Source of the DNA: Silvanigrellales bacterium
GTDB lineage: Bacteria > Bdellovibrionota_B > Oligoflexia > Silvanigrellales > Silvanigrellaceae
Length of the DNA: 44,175 nt
Direction: 5' to 3'
Assembly: GCA_020247005.1 (NCBI GenBank)
Contig: JADCJN010000192.1
Span: 1-44,175, forward strand
Below are positions 25,394 through 33,029 of the stretch, one piece after another. A model generated the notes under the pieces. That model had not been told where the DNA came from, did not search any database, and saw nothing but the letters and a program-made list of their open reading frames with translations. A program made the translations under genes and the position numbers. Position 1 is the stretch's first letter, and each line of letters starts with the position of its first letter.

Positions 25394-25507
25394 TTCTTTT
25401 CGACCCTGATGTCGCGCTGGAAAATACCCATTCCCTCCCTTGGCCCAAGACTGAGGGAGGGCCGTGCTGCGACCCGCGAGGTAAACGAAGTCTAACAATT
25501 TAGGTGC

Positions 25508-25555
25508 TTGACAAGTTAATTCCTGGATAGGAATATATTCTTATCCAGGAATTAA
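25508..25555 (+). promoter_or_regulatory. Promoter with 40-bp palindromic operator
   Basis: A consensus TTGACA lies at 25508-25513. Directly after it is a 40-bp near-perfect palindrome (25516-25555): 14-bp arms TTAATTCCTGGATA / TATCCAGGAATTAA around an inner palindrome GAATATATTC, with only one mismatched pair (25530/25541). The -10 element must lie in the palindrome centre (GAATAT at a 17-bp spacing, or TATATT at 20). The right arm ends next to the ribosome site GGGAGGAA and GTG 25569. This is the expected operator for autoregulation by the AbiEi-like protein. Confidence 0.8.
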
Positions 25556-25568
25556 GGGAGGAAGAGAC

Positions 25569-27074
25569 GTGGGTGCTGGAACGAAGGACCCCTGGAAGAG
25601 GCGAAAAGGAACGGCCCGCGCGCCCGAAGAGGGACCTCGCGAGGAGCAAGCCGAGAGTAGTGCCAGTGATGGATCAGAACGATCTGACCTGTTCGTGGAA
25701 CTCACAGATCTGCCCCGAGAAGTCACGCTCTTGTGCGAGCCTATGGGAATCCGTTTGCTCTCCATGCAGCCTCAAGACGGCCCTGCTTCGCAGGCACACG
25801 CTGGCTCCTGGATCCAAATCGATCTTGGCCACGCTGCGGGGGCCGGGGACGCAGCCATTAGGCTCGCCATAGCGGCTGCCATTTCCTCCCAGATGAAGAC
25901 ACTTCCCGCCAAGGTCAGTACCGATTCTGACCCTGGACTCCTCGTCGAACTCACAATCGACGGCGGCCGCTCGGACGCCGATTGGAGTTCGCTTGAAAGC
26001 CTCGCTCGTAGGGGATTCGGCAAGGTCGCGGTCATACACATCGATAACGTCGGGAAACTATCGGTCTCGATCGGTCCGCGGAAACGAGACATCCCGCGAA
26101 AGTTGCATAGACCTCATCCGGGAGATGTCGGACAAGCAACGGAACGCGAAATAGAGAGGAGAGCACTTCGAGGAGCGCCAGCAGCGCGCGCGCAGTACAC
26201 CTCACTCTTTGGACCTGCATCGCAGAACCTCCTCAAGGCACTGATTCTGGCAGGGGCAGCCGAAACTTTTCGATTGACGGAAAAGGGGGGTACGGGCCGA
26301 GCTCTCGGAGCTGGTCCCGCTCCCTCGCTCGGAGAACACGCTTTCCGGGCGCGCCCCCGTTCCCTTTCGGAACTCGCCGCCCTCGCAGGCACGACTCAAA
26401 GCTCGGCTTCAAAGCTCCTCGCTGCGCTTGCTGAGCGCAGGCTACTCAACCTCGGCGGTGCGCGTCGCGTGAGCCTCAGTGCACCCCTCATCGGGCTTCG
26501 CACGCTTCTGGAGGAATGGCTCCGGCACGAGGCCTCCCGCGACATCCACCCGGATGGTGGTGTGTCATTCTTCCGCGTCGCCGGCGAGCCGCCCAGTGAG
26601 CGAAGCATGACTTTGTCGATCACCCGCGCGGACGAAATCATCAACAAGGTAACAAACCCCTCCGATGTTTTCCCAAGCACGATTCCGCGTCAGACAGCGG
26701 GCGTCCTCCTCGGGGGCACAGAGGGCCTCGCGCGGGGGCTCGAGATCCGCCACGCCAGCGTCGCCACCTTGGTGTTCCACACGACGAATCTTGGTCAGAT
26801 CCGCGCGCTCATCAGCGCTCTTTCGCTCGTGCCTTGCACGCGTGAGCAGGCTTCGATGGCTGTGTCGCTGGAAAACTCAATGCGCCTCGGCCTAACGCTC
26901 GCACGGGTTGCGGGCTCCACGGTAGCTCCGAAAGAGATCCTTGCGATTGCAACGGCGGACCCTATCGAGCTTTACCTCGATACTCGCCATTCGCCGCGCG
27001 GCGAGGAGATACGAGAGGTCCTTTTCGAACGCATTTTCGAGCCGCTCTGCGAAACGCGAGGCTGGACGCCATGA
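25569..27074 (+). CDS. AbiEi-like winged-HTH antitoxin/regulator
   Basis: A 501-residue protein. After a basic, low-complexity start (1-40) comes an alpha/beta domain (about 40-170), then a winged helix-turn-helix at about 262-306 (LSELAALAGTTQSSASKLLAALAERRLL). The C-terminal domain (about 305-501) contains RQTAGVLLGGTEGLARGL and a DPIELYLDTR motif. This wHTH-plus-C-terminal layout, coupled to a nucleotidyltransferase, resembles AbiEi antitoxins of type IV toxin-antitoxin/abortive-infection systems, though it is about twice the length of AbiEi and I cannot confirm the family. GTG 25569 follows GGGAGGAA. It overlaps the next gene by ATGA (27071-27074). Confidence 0.6.
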   Translation: MGAGTKDPWKRRKGTARAPEEGPREEQAESSASDGSERSDLFVELTDLPREVTLLCEPMGIRLLSMQPQDGPASQAHAGSWIQIDLGHAAGAGDAAIRLAIAAAISSQMKTLPAKVSTDSDPGLLVELTIDGGRSDADWSSLESLARRGFGKVAVIHIDNVGKLSVSIGPRKRDIPRKLHRPHPGDVGQATEREIERRALRGAPAARAQYTSLFGPASQNLLKALILAGAAETFRLTEKGGTGRALGAGPAPSLGEHAFRARPRSLSELAALAGTTQSSASKLLAALAERRLLNLGGARRVSLSAPLIGLRTLLEEWLRHEASRDIHPDGGVSFFRVAGEPPSERSMTLSITRADEIINKVTNPSDVFPSTIPRQTAGVLLGGTEGLARGLEIRHASVATLVFHTTNLGQIRALISALSLVPCTREQASMAVSLENSMRLGLTLARVAGSTVAPKEILAIATADPIELYLDTRHSPRGEEIREVLFERIFEPLCETRGWTP

Positions 27075-27961
27075 GCGTTGCACCTGAGGCCACGCCGGAC
27101 GAGATGCTGCTCGAGTTCATCGCCCTGACGCTCGAGGCTTGCGGAGAGGATCAGGCCAAGAAGTTTGTCGTTGTCGGAGGAGCGGCGAGTGCGCTCTACC
27201 CAATGCTCCCTGGCGCCACAGTCCCTGCAGGGTACAGTGCCATCTTTACCCCCGACCTCGACCTGGCCAGCCCGCACGTGCCGCTCAGAGCGAACGCTTT
27301 AGTGGACTCTCTTGAGGCGCGCCTATTTACGGGAGGGTTTTGCGACGACCCGAGCGCTCGTGTCTCAGTTGGAGGCAAGCTCATCTCCCGTTTCAGGCCC
27401 ATCGACGATGCCCTCGCGCAGGCGGGCTTTTACCTCGAGTTTCTGACTCCCCTCGAAGGAGACGGACTCGATAGGCGCACCGGGGAGCCCCAGGTGTGCG
27501 TCGACCTACAGCCTCCCGTCACCGCCGTGCCCCTACGTTACCTCGAGCTACTCCTTTTCGAGCCGCTCGAACTTGTCGTCGTCCGACGCAGCCGGCCGAC
27601 CGCCCGAATTCCACACCCCGCCCTCTACGCCATGCAGAAGCTCCTGATAAACAAGGAGAGGCGCAAGCAGGGCGGAGGAAAGATGGCGAAGGACTGCGAC
27701 TATGTTTTCGACATCGCGCGTTTGTTCGGACGCGACTCTGGCGCCGCTCTCGGTGCTGCGCTGAAAAGAGCACTTCAAGTCGGCGGATATCCGAGGTCCT
27801 GGTTTACGAGCGCAGCGCGCACGGCATTCTCTCTATTCGGGAAGGCGAACGGGGCTGGCATCCAGTCGGTCATCGAGCGTCGTAGTGACCTTCATCAGGT
27901 CGAGGTTGTCATTCTCATGGCCCCACTCTTGGCGGCGTTCGACTCGGCTCTGCGTGAGTGA
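27071..27961 (+). CDS. Nucleotidyltransferase-fold protein, probable AbiEii-like toxin
   Basis: A 296-residue protein with a DNA-polymerase-beta-like nucleotidyltransferase core: VVVGGAASALY (34-43) and the metal-binding FTPDLDLA (Asp62, Asp64). The helical second half includes HPALYAMQKLLINKERR (~203-220) and a KMAKDCDYVFDIARLF segment, as in NTP_transf_8/GSLAR-type enzymes. In type IV systems the nucleotidyltransferase is the toxin and may modify tRNA 3' ends. Coupling to the wHTH gene makes the pair a two-gene toxin-antitoxin candidate. The substrate is unknown. Confidence 0.7.
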   Translation: MSVAPEATPDEMLLEFIALTLEACGEDQAKKFVVVGGAASALYPMLPGATVPAGYSAIFTPDLDLASPHVPLRANALVDSLEARLFTGGFCDDPSARVSVGGKLISRFRPIDDALAQAGFYLEFLTPLEGDGLDRRTGEPQVCVDLQPPVTAVPLRYLELLLFEPLELVVVRRSRPTARIPHPALYAMQKLLINKERRKQGGGKMAKDCDYVFDIARLFGRDSGAALGAALKRALQVGGYPRSWFTSAARTAFSLFGKANGAGIQSVIERRSDLHQVEVVILMAPLLAAFDSALRE

Positions 27962-28048
27962 GTGAGTGGGTTGATACGGCGCCGATGGGTCTGGAGTTCT
28001 CCGCGCCCTCTTTAAGTTGGGGACATTCACGAGCCGCATAGCGCACAA

Positions 28049-28078
28049 GGCTCGCTTGTCGACCTCACCAAGCGAGCC
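28049..28078 (+). other. Hairpin after nucleotidyltransferase gene
   Basis: GGCTCGCTTG (28049-28058) pairs perfectly with CAAGCGAGCC (28069-28078) across a 10-nt loop, 87 bp after the stop. No U-tract follows, so it is either a Rho-assisted end or mRNA stabiliser; I do not call it an intrinsic terminator. The rest of 27962-28174 is the upstream region of the TetR gene. Confidence 0.45.
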
Positions 28079-28174
28079 CGATGCCTTCAGTAAGCGCATT
28101 GAGAGTCCGTCGCAAGTCCAGTAAGGTCGCTCCTCGCTGTCTCAAATGCACCCCTGCGTAGAAAACCCTCACCC

Positions 28175-28732
28175 ATGCCAAGACCGAAACTTCACAGCGA
28201 CGAAGCCATTCTCGATGCCGCGAAGTCGGTCGTAAAGAAACTGGGGCCGTCGGAATTCACGCTCAACGACGTCGCGCTCAAAGTCGGCATCTCTCGGGCC
28301 GCGCTCATTCAGCGGTTCAAGAATCGTGAGAATATCCTTCACGCGGTGATGACCAGAGCCGTGCAGCTCACTCGGGAGCATCTCGACTCCATGGCTGTTG
28401 AGCGAAGCCACAGCGGTCTGCATTCGTTTCTCGACGAGCTGTGTTCGATCATGGGTGAAGGAAGCGGGTTTGAGACCCATCTCCTCATCGCATGGAGTGA
28501 AGCGCGAGATCCTGTCCTTAAGAAACTTTCACAAGAACGCTTCGCACTCGTTCGAGATTCTCTGGAAAAACGCAAACCGGCTGGACTTGCCCTCTCACCT
28601 GCGGAAGGGGCCCAACTCCTACAGTGCGTCATAGGTGGGGCTGCCATGCAGTGGCTCGTCGAGAGCGAAGGCAGGCTCGACGCCTACATCCGAACGCGGG
28701 TGGAACTGGCGCTCAGTGCGATTTTCAAGTGA
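28175..28732 (+). CDS. mphR: TetR-family repressor, MphR-like
   Basis: A 185-residue TetR protein. The N-terminus MPRPKLHSDE, the HTH (FTLNDVALKVGISRAALIQRFKNRENIL, in residues ~28-55) and the C-terminal GGAAMQWLVESEGRLD strongly recall MphR(A), the erythromycin-responsive repressor of mph(A). It lies directly upstream of an Mph-type kinase gene, with a 42-bp palindrome in the gap, which fits repression of the kinase and release by a macrolide-like ligand. The ligand is inferred from the relative. There is no strong ribosome site in front of ATG 28175. Confidence 0.85.
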   Translation: MPRPKLHSDEAILDAAKSVVKKLGPSEFTLNDVALKVGISRAALIQRFKNRENILHAVMTRAVQLTREHLDSMAVERSHSGLHSFLDELCSIMGEGSGFETHLLIAWSEARDPVLKKLSQERFALVRDSLEKRKPAGLALSPAEGAQLLQCVIGGAAMQWLVESEGRLDAYIRTRVELALSAIFK

Positions 28733-28764
28733 TGAAATCTTGGTCTCAATCAAGACTTCTACTC

Positions 28765-28806
28765 CTCCCTAATTTATAACCTACTCGTCGGTTATAAATT
28801 AGGGAG
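28765..28806 (+). promoter_or_regulatory. 42-bp perfect palindrome upstream of mph
   Basis: Two perfect 17-bp arms (CTCCCTAATTTATAACC and its complement) flank an 8-base centre. It is AT-rich in the middle of the arms, consistent with overlap of a -10 element. The right arm ends at 28806, touching the GAGGAGG ribosome site (28808-28814) of the kinase gene. The natural reading is an MphR operator; in RNA it would also fold into a very stable 17-bp hairpin next to the ribosome site, so translational control is a second possibility. Confidence 0.8.
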
Positions 28807-28818
28807 AGAGGAGGACCT

Positions 28819-29712
28819 ATGGCAGACAACCAGAACGACGATGTCCGCGCCCTTGCGGCCCGACACGGAATCGATATGCGAGGGCCGATTGAGTTCAATG
28901 AGCAGGGACTTGATTTTCGCATCGCTTTTGTCCAAGACGCACACGGCCATCGGTGGGTCCTGAGGATCCCGAGGCGAGCGGACGTCTACGCTAAGATCTT
29001 GTATGAAGCGAAGGTCCTCGACTTCGTCAAAACGCAGCTTTCCGTGAAAGTCCCAGATTGGAGGGTGGTGAGGCCTGAGCTTGTTGCCTACCCGCTCATC
29101 GAGGACAAGACGGCGCTCACCTTCGATCCGGTGACATTCGAGGTTCGTTGGAACATCGATCGACGCTCGGATCGGTTCATCGAAACACTCGGGAAGACAT
29201 TGGCGCAGCTGCACCGTTCGCCCGCAGGCGGAGCGATTGCCGACGGAATCATCGCCCTGACTCCTACGGAAGTGCGAGAGGGTTTTCGTGCAGACTTCAA
29301 AAGGGTGAATGACGAATTGGGAATGCGAGAAGAACTCGCGTCGTTCTGTCGGGAGTGGCTCGACGACCATGCTCGCTGGCCAACGGAAACCGTGCTTATC
29401 CATGGTGATCTTTACGCTGGCCACGTTACAGCCGACGCCAATTCGGAGGTCAGCGGCATCATCGATTGGACGGAGGCGAAAGTGAGCGACGCCGCTCTCG
29501 ACTTCGCGGGGCATCTGGCTGCTTTCGATCCAGAAAGCCTTGGGAAGTTACTGGCCGCCTACGAACGGCATGGCGGGAAGACCTGGCCGAGAATCGGAGA
29601 TCAGATCGAGGCGCGCCATCGTGCCTCGCCGATCCGCTACGGGCTCTTCGCCCTCGAGACTCAGAACGAAGAGCATCTCGCAGCGGCGAAGGCGCAGCTG
29701 GGGTCAAGGTAA
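28819..29712 (+). CDS. mph: Macrolide 2'-phosphotransferase family kinase (Mph-like)
   Basis: A 297-residue aminoglycoside/macrolide-type kinase closely resembling Mph(A): ALAARHGIDMRGP, NEQGLDFRI, RWVLRIPRRADV (46-57), PDWRVVRPELVAYP, the catalytic VLIHGDLYAGHV (His195-Asp197), the metal-binding IIDWTEAKV (Asp216), and the C-terminal FALETQNEEHLAAAKAQL. Mph enzymes inactivate 14-membered macrolides by phosphorylating the desosamine 2'-OH using GTP. Paired with an MphR-like gene and a large operator, a true inducible resistance gene is likely, although an unknown natural product could be the substrate. It is the last gene before the island boundary. Confidence 0.9.
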   Translation: MADNQNDDVRALAARHGIDMRGPIEFNEQGLDFRIAFVQDAHGHRWVLRIPRRADVYAKILYEAKVLDFVKTQLSVKVPDWRVVRPELVAYPLIEDKTALTFDPVTFEVRWNIDRRSDRFIETLGKTLAQLHRSPAGGAIADGIIALTPTEVREGFRADFKRVNDELGMREELASFCREWLDDHARWPTETVLIHGDLYAGHVTADANSEVSGIIDWTEAKVSDAALDFAGHLAAFDPESLGKLLAAYERHGGKTWPRIGDQIEARHRASPIRYGLFALETQNEEHLAAAKAQLGSR

Positions 29713-29740
29713 ATTCAGGCGAACTGTTTTCCAAACGAAC

Positions 29741-29771
29741 CGCGGCGCCTGTCCAGAGGACAGGCGCCGCG
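29741..29771. terminator. Strong GC hairpin between mph and tRNA-Cys
   Basis: A perfect 14-bp stem CGCGGCGCCTGTCC / GGACAGGCGCCGCG with a 3-nt loop separates the converging mph (plus) and tRNA-Cys (minus) genes. U-tracts are poor on both sides (TTCGTTTGG on minus), but the position fits a bidirectional terminator. Confidence 0.65.
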
Positions 29772-29783
29772 CGCTTCAAAAAT

Positions 29784-29858
29784 TGGAGGTGCCGGTCGGA
29801 TTTGAACCGACGTGGTAACGATTTGCAATCGTTTGCGTAGCCGCTCCGCCACAGCACC
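29784..29858 (-). tRNA. tRNA-Cys (GCA)
   Basis: A 75-nt tRNA on the minus strand. Acceptor GGTGCTG pairs with CGGCACC (one G-U), the discriminator is U, and CCA is encoded. The anticodon stem ACGA/TCGT holds loop TTGCAAA with anticodon GCA, and the T arm is GTCGG-TTCAAAT-CCGAC. U73 and GCA identify Cys. Its 3' end is the right boundary of the 4.5-kb island. Confidence 0.96.
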
Positions 29859-29881
29859 GAAGGAAAGGGAGCCCCGCGCTT

Positions 29882-31138
29882 CTACATGCTCTCTTTCAGG
29901 AATGCAAGGAGCCCGGCCGCAGGCGTCGACGGGGGGACGCCCAGTGGGGAGGTGTCCAAAGTGAAACACGCTTGGTACTCGGCCCACAGGGTGTCGAGGA
30001 ACAGAAAAGCCTCCTTGTGCTCTTCGCCAAAACGCCTGCGGGTGTGTTCCATGCTCGTGTTGGGCACGAAAAAGTGCGTGTTTCCGCTCCGACGTTCTCT
30101 GTCGAAATAAAGCTGCGCGGAAAACCGGTCGCAGATGTCGACAAGGGCATGCAGCTTCGGATCTTTTTCGAGCGCAAATCCGAGGCCTGCGGAAATGTCG
30201 GCGGTCACCCGCGCTTCAAGCTCCTGATGGAGTTTTCCGAGGTCTTTTTCGCGCACCTTGACGGGGTAAACCACATCGGAGGCGTAGGCCTCCGCGAGGT
30301 CGTGGAAGGCCGCCAACCGGTAGAACTTGACGCGCTCGGCCGCCGAGAGCCCCAGATGACCAGCGAGCTGCCAGGCCAGGAAGAGAACTTGATAGGTGTG
30401 CTCACCCACGCTTTCAGGGTAGTGCGCACTCCAGCCCTTATAGCGGTAGTGCTCCTTGAGCTTTTCCATCATGCCGAGGAACGTTGAGGAATATTCCCCC
30501 ACGCCGCCTTCCAGACGCGCACGTTCGGCATCGGCGAACCTGTCGTCGAGGAACGCGACGGCTTTCTTCCAATCGAGGTCAGGAAGACCATCGGACAAGG
30601 GCACTTCCGATTCCACCAGCGTCGCGGGGTGAGGGGCTTTCAGTGTTTTTCCGGCGCGCACGGCTGCGCGCATGGTGGCGTAGTGCGTGCGATGCCGTTC
30701 CGCCGCAAAATACTGATTCCCAAGCAAACACTCTTTTTCAATGAAGAGCATGGCAGCAAAGGCGTCCACAAGGCTGTGAACCCCAAAAAGCTGAGGAGAA
30801 CGGGAAGTTTTGACCCCAAACGAGCTTTCCGTTTCCTTCCACAAACGCCCCCGAACCTGCCTGTACATTGTTTGTGCCTCGGGGTGCCGCTGGCGCAAAT
30901 AGTAGCTCGGATCACCCAGGTAGGCTTTGGGAAGTTCTGCAAAAATAGCGAGCTCCACGAGGTCGCACTCGGCCTCCACAGGAATGCCAAGCTGAGGAGA
31001 CAAGGCGATGGAGAGCAGAGCCTCGGTGAAGCCATGCTCTGCCGCCGACTGACTTTTCAAGCGAATGGCATCGGAGAAGAGGGGCAGCGAACAGAGGATG
31101 CGGAGTTTGCCGAGCCGGCTCGGGAGCATGGCGTCCAT
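29882..31138 (-). CDS. Tandem HD-domain phosphohydrolase, first domain degenerate
   Basis: A 418-residue protein made of two HD-type domains related to YfbR/5'-deoxynucleotidases. In the second, the metal ligands are present: SVGEH (His247), AAFHDLAEAYASD (His279-Asp280, Glu283) and CDRFSAQ (Asp337). In the first, SAAEH keeps His35 and AELPKAYLGD keeps the following signature, but the HD pair itself is Ala-Glu (67-68), so this copy should not bind metal normally. The second domain may hydrolyse nucleoside monophosphates; the first may be regulatory. ATG 31138 has GAGG six bases upstream. It follows the tRNA-Cys on the conserved side. Confidence 0.8.
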   Translation of the reverse strand: MDAMLPSRLGKLRILCSLPLFSDAIRLKSQSAAEHGFTEALLSIALSPQLGIPVEAECDLVELAIFAELPKAYLGDPSYYLRQRHPEAQTMYRQVRGRLWKETESSFGVKTSRSPQLFGVHSLVDAFAAMLFIEKECLLGNQYFAAERHRTHYATMRAAVRAGKTLKAPHPATLVESEVPLSDGLPDLDWKKAVAFLDDRFADAERARLEGGVGEYSSTFLGMMEKLKEHYRYKGWSAHYPESVGEHTYQVLFLAWQLAGHLGLSAAERVKFYRLAAFHDLAEAYASDVVYPVKVREKDLGKLHQELEARVTADISAGLGFALEKDPKLHALVDICDRFSAQLYFDRERRSGNTHFFVPNTSMEHTRRRFGEEHKEAFLFLDTLWAEYQACFTLDTSPLGVPPSTPAAGLLAFLKESM

Positions 31139-31205
31139 AGAGAACCTCGCGAACAGCTTGAACCAGGTTTCTGTTTTTCAATTTCCGAACGTCATCTTTC
31201 GATTC

Positions 31206-31781
31206 TTAGTTTCCGTGGGACCTCCCACCGGTAAAAACATAACCTTGGGCGTACTGCAGGTACCTGCGGGTGGTGTCGAGCACGCCCACAAGTTCTTCAG
31301 GTGTCACAGGCCGCACCACTTTTCCAGGTGCTCCAAGAACAAGGCTTCCCGGAGGGATTTTTGTTCCTTGCGTCACAACGGCACCGGCTCCAATGATGGA
31401 ACCTTTTCCCACAACGACGCCGTCCATCAGAATGGCCTGCATTCCCACAAGACACTCGTCTTCAATCACGCAACCGTGGATCATGGCGAGGTGGGCGATG
31501 CTCACATCGTTCCCAATGGTGGTGGAAAAGCGCTTGTAAGTGCAGTGGACCACAGCGCCGTCTTGAATGTTCGTGCGTGCGCCGATGCGCACGGCGTCAA
31601 CGTCGCCGCGCACCACGGCGTTGAACCACACGCTCGAGTGCTCACCCATTTCAACGTCACCCACCACGCGGGCGCCGTCGGCCAAAAAAACGTTTGCGGC
31701 GAGCCGTGGCCACAGACCCTGGAAAGAAACCACGCTGGCAAGTGCACTGCGGTGGGGAACGCGTCCGAGAAGGAAATCCAT
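31206..31781 (-). CDS. Gamma-carbonic-anhydrase-like hexapeptide protein (YrdA/PaaY type)
   Basis: A 191-residue left-handed beta-helix protein. Hexapeptide turns run from about 33 to 150 (VVGDVEMG, IGARTNIQDGAVVH, IGNDVSIAHLAMIHGC, VVVGKGSIIGAGAVV). The gamma-class zinc ligands are in place: VVH (His79), AHLAMIHG (His97, His102). The WFNAVVRGD motif near 52-60 is typical. Members bind zinc and may be carbonic anhydrases, although many are inactive. A functional link with DabA/DabB 14 kb away is only a suggestion. ATG 31781 has GAGG upstream; a longer open frame is not supported. Confidence 0.9.
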   Translation of the reverse strand: MDFLLGRVPHRSALASVVSFQGLWPRLAANVFLADGARVVGDVEMGEHSSVWFNAVVRGDVDAVRIGARTNIQDGAVVHCTYKRFSTTIGNDVSIAHLAMIHGCVIEDECLVGMQAILMDGVVVGKGSIIGAGAVVTQGTKIPPGSLVLGAPGKVVRPVTPEELVGVLDTTRRYLQYAQGYVFTGGRSHGN

Positions 31782-31886
31782 GAAGACCTCGAAGGGGGAC
31801 AAAAAAAGATCGTCAAGGCAACGACGACCTCCTTTGCTTAGCTCAGGACTCCGCCAGTGCGATACTCCTGGGCAAGGAGGAAAACG

Positions 31887-33029
31887 ATGACGTCGCGCAC
31901 CGAAAAGCTCTTCATCGGTGTTGCCGTCCTCCTCCTGGGCTGCACCCAGCCAACAGCGAACGCCGACGACCTCCCGCCCCTGCACACCAACCAACCAGCC
32001 TACGAAAACCCTTTCGACCTTGCTGCCGGCGGTGCAAGCATCACCCGGGCAACACAAGATGGCGTCGTTTTCGCGAACCCTTCTCTGCCTGCTTTTGGTG
32101 CCGGGTTCCTGCGTTCCCTTTACATGCGCCTTGGCGTGCATGCCAACAAAGACGCCTACGACCTGGCCAAAAAAATCCGTTCGGGCGGAGCGAAAGTGGA
32201 CAGTGCCTTTCTCGCTCAGGCTGTGAAGGCACCCTATCACGGGGGTGTCGACCTCTCGCTTGGCTTTCTCACCTCGAAGGTTGCCATGGGCGTGTTTGCC
32301 ACAACACGCCTCGACATCCAGGGCCGCCAATTCGGCAGCACGGGCATGCCTGAACTGCGCAGCCGAAGCCATGCGCATGGCGGCATAGCGCTCTCAGGTT
32401 CGCACGCGTGGCGCGATACCGTTGCGTTCGGCCTCGCAGTCAAACCCATGCAAGTGGCAGAAGCCAACGAAAACATCGGACTTGACACCCTGCTTTCGCA
32501 GGGCACCGGCGCAGCTTCGGGCGACGCCGAAAGTTCCCAAGAGGAAGACCTCCCGACCCGGCTTCAGGGCGCCTTGAAGCGAGGGTATGGCATTTCAACA
32601 GACGTTGGCCTCACCCTTCAGAAGCGCACCAAAACGTTCGACGTTCGGCTTGGCCTGGTGGGACGCGACTTGGGCAACACCCGCTTCACGGGAAACGTCG
32701 CGGCCTGGAAACAGACTATCGGAGTGGGCGTGGGGTTCACTCTTCACACAGCCGACAGCGCCCTCCATTGCGCCGTCGACCTGCGCGATGTGTTGGTGGC
32801 CTATGGAGAGCACTGGACACGCCGCGCCTTTACGGGCTGCAGAGCCCTCATGGCCCGGTGGTTTGGGGTCGCTGCGGGTGTTCACCATGGGTACCCCAGT
32901 TTTGGCGGCATCTTGAATTTGTACATCATGCGGTTGGAAGCCGGCACCTACTCGAGGGAAATGGGAACCCAAGTGGGTTCAAACCCGCGCCGCGTCTATT
33001 TTTTGGCCCTGGGGAGCGAAATACCATGA
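31887..33029 (+). CDS. Predicted outer-membrane beta-barrel protein
   Basis: A 380-residue protein starting at ATG 31887 after AAGGAGG. The N-terminus (MTSRTEKLFIGVAVLLLGCTQ) could be a lipobox signal (LLLGC) or a Sec signal with cleavage near NADD. The body has alternating hydrophobic strands, Gly-rich turns and an aromatic C-terminal region (RRVYFLALGSEIP), and an acidic insert (~205-222). The NPFDLAAGGASI…FANPSLPA opening resembles barrel proteins of the TraF_2/FadL-like type, in which a conserved 'ANPA/S' follows the signal. It is first of a coupled three-gene set (ATGA at 33026-33029). Confidence 0.6.
   Translation: MTSRTEKLFIGVAVLLLGCTQPTANADDLPPLHTNQPAYENPFDLAAGGASITRATQDGVVFANPSLPAFGAGFLRSLYMRLGVHANKDAYDLAKKIRSGGAKVDSAFLAQAVKAPYHGGVDLSLGFLTSKVAMGVFATTRLDIQGRQFGSTGMPELRSRSHAHGGIALSGSHAWRDTVAFGLAVKPMQVAEANENIGLDTLLSQGTGAASGDAESSQEEDLPTRLQGALKRGYGISTDVGLTLQKRTKTFDVRLGLVGRDLGNTRFTGNVAAWKQTIGVGVGFTLHTADSALHCAVDLRDVLVAYGEHWTRRAFTGCRALMARWFGVAAGVHHGYPSFGGILNLYIMRLEAGTYSREMGTQVGSNPRRVYFLALGSEIP

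Larger units (their letters stand above)
25005..25568. other. Intergenic junction between two accessory blocks
   Basis: No gene is supported. Reading left to right, it contains the upstream side of the HEPN gene, the tRNA-Cys 3' fragment (25232-25292), the second copy of the 77-bp repeat (25316-25393), about 110 bp in which I see nothing, and the promoter/palindrome of the AbiEi-like gene. A minus-strand open frame crosses the tRNA fragment, but its translated tRNA-like string is an artefact. Confidence 0.6.
25232..29783. mobile_element. Integrase-less genomic island downstream of tRNA-Cys
   Basis: A 4.5-kb block bounded on the right by the 3' end of intact tRNA-Cys and on the left by its duplicated 3' fragment in the same orientation. 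The five bases AAAAT outside both 3' ends also match. Cargo: AbiEi-like/nucleotidyltransferase pair, MphR-like repressor and Mph-type phosphotransferase, all on the plus strand. No recombinase, transposase or relaxase is visible, so it would need help in trans or is a remnant. A further block to the left (to 19636) may be a tandem insertion. Confidence 0.7.

Noticed and set aside
25157..25498. Minus-strand protein running across the tRNA fragment
   Set aside because: Its RLRKRLQIV…QIRSAPPI string is the translation of a tRNA-Cys sequence, a common artefact.
28049..28078. Intrinsic terminator after the nucleotidyltransferase gene
   Set aside because: The stem is good but no U-tract follows on either strand; listed only as a hairpin.
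29715..29987. Minus-strand open frame across the intact tRNA-Cys
   Set aside because: Same artefact as above; the DNA is a complete tRNA.
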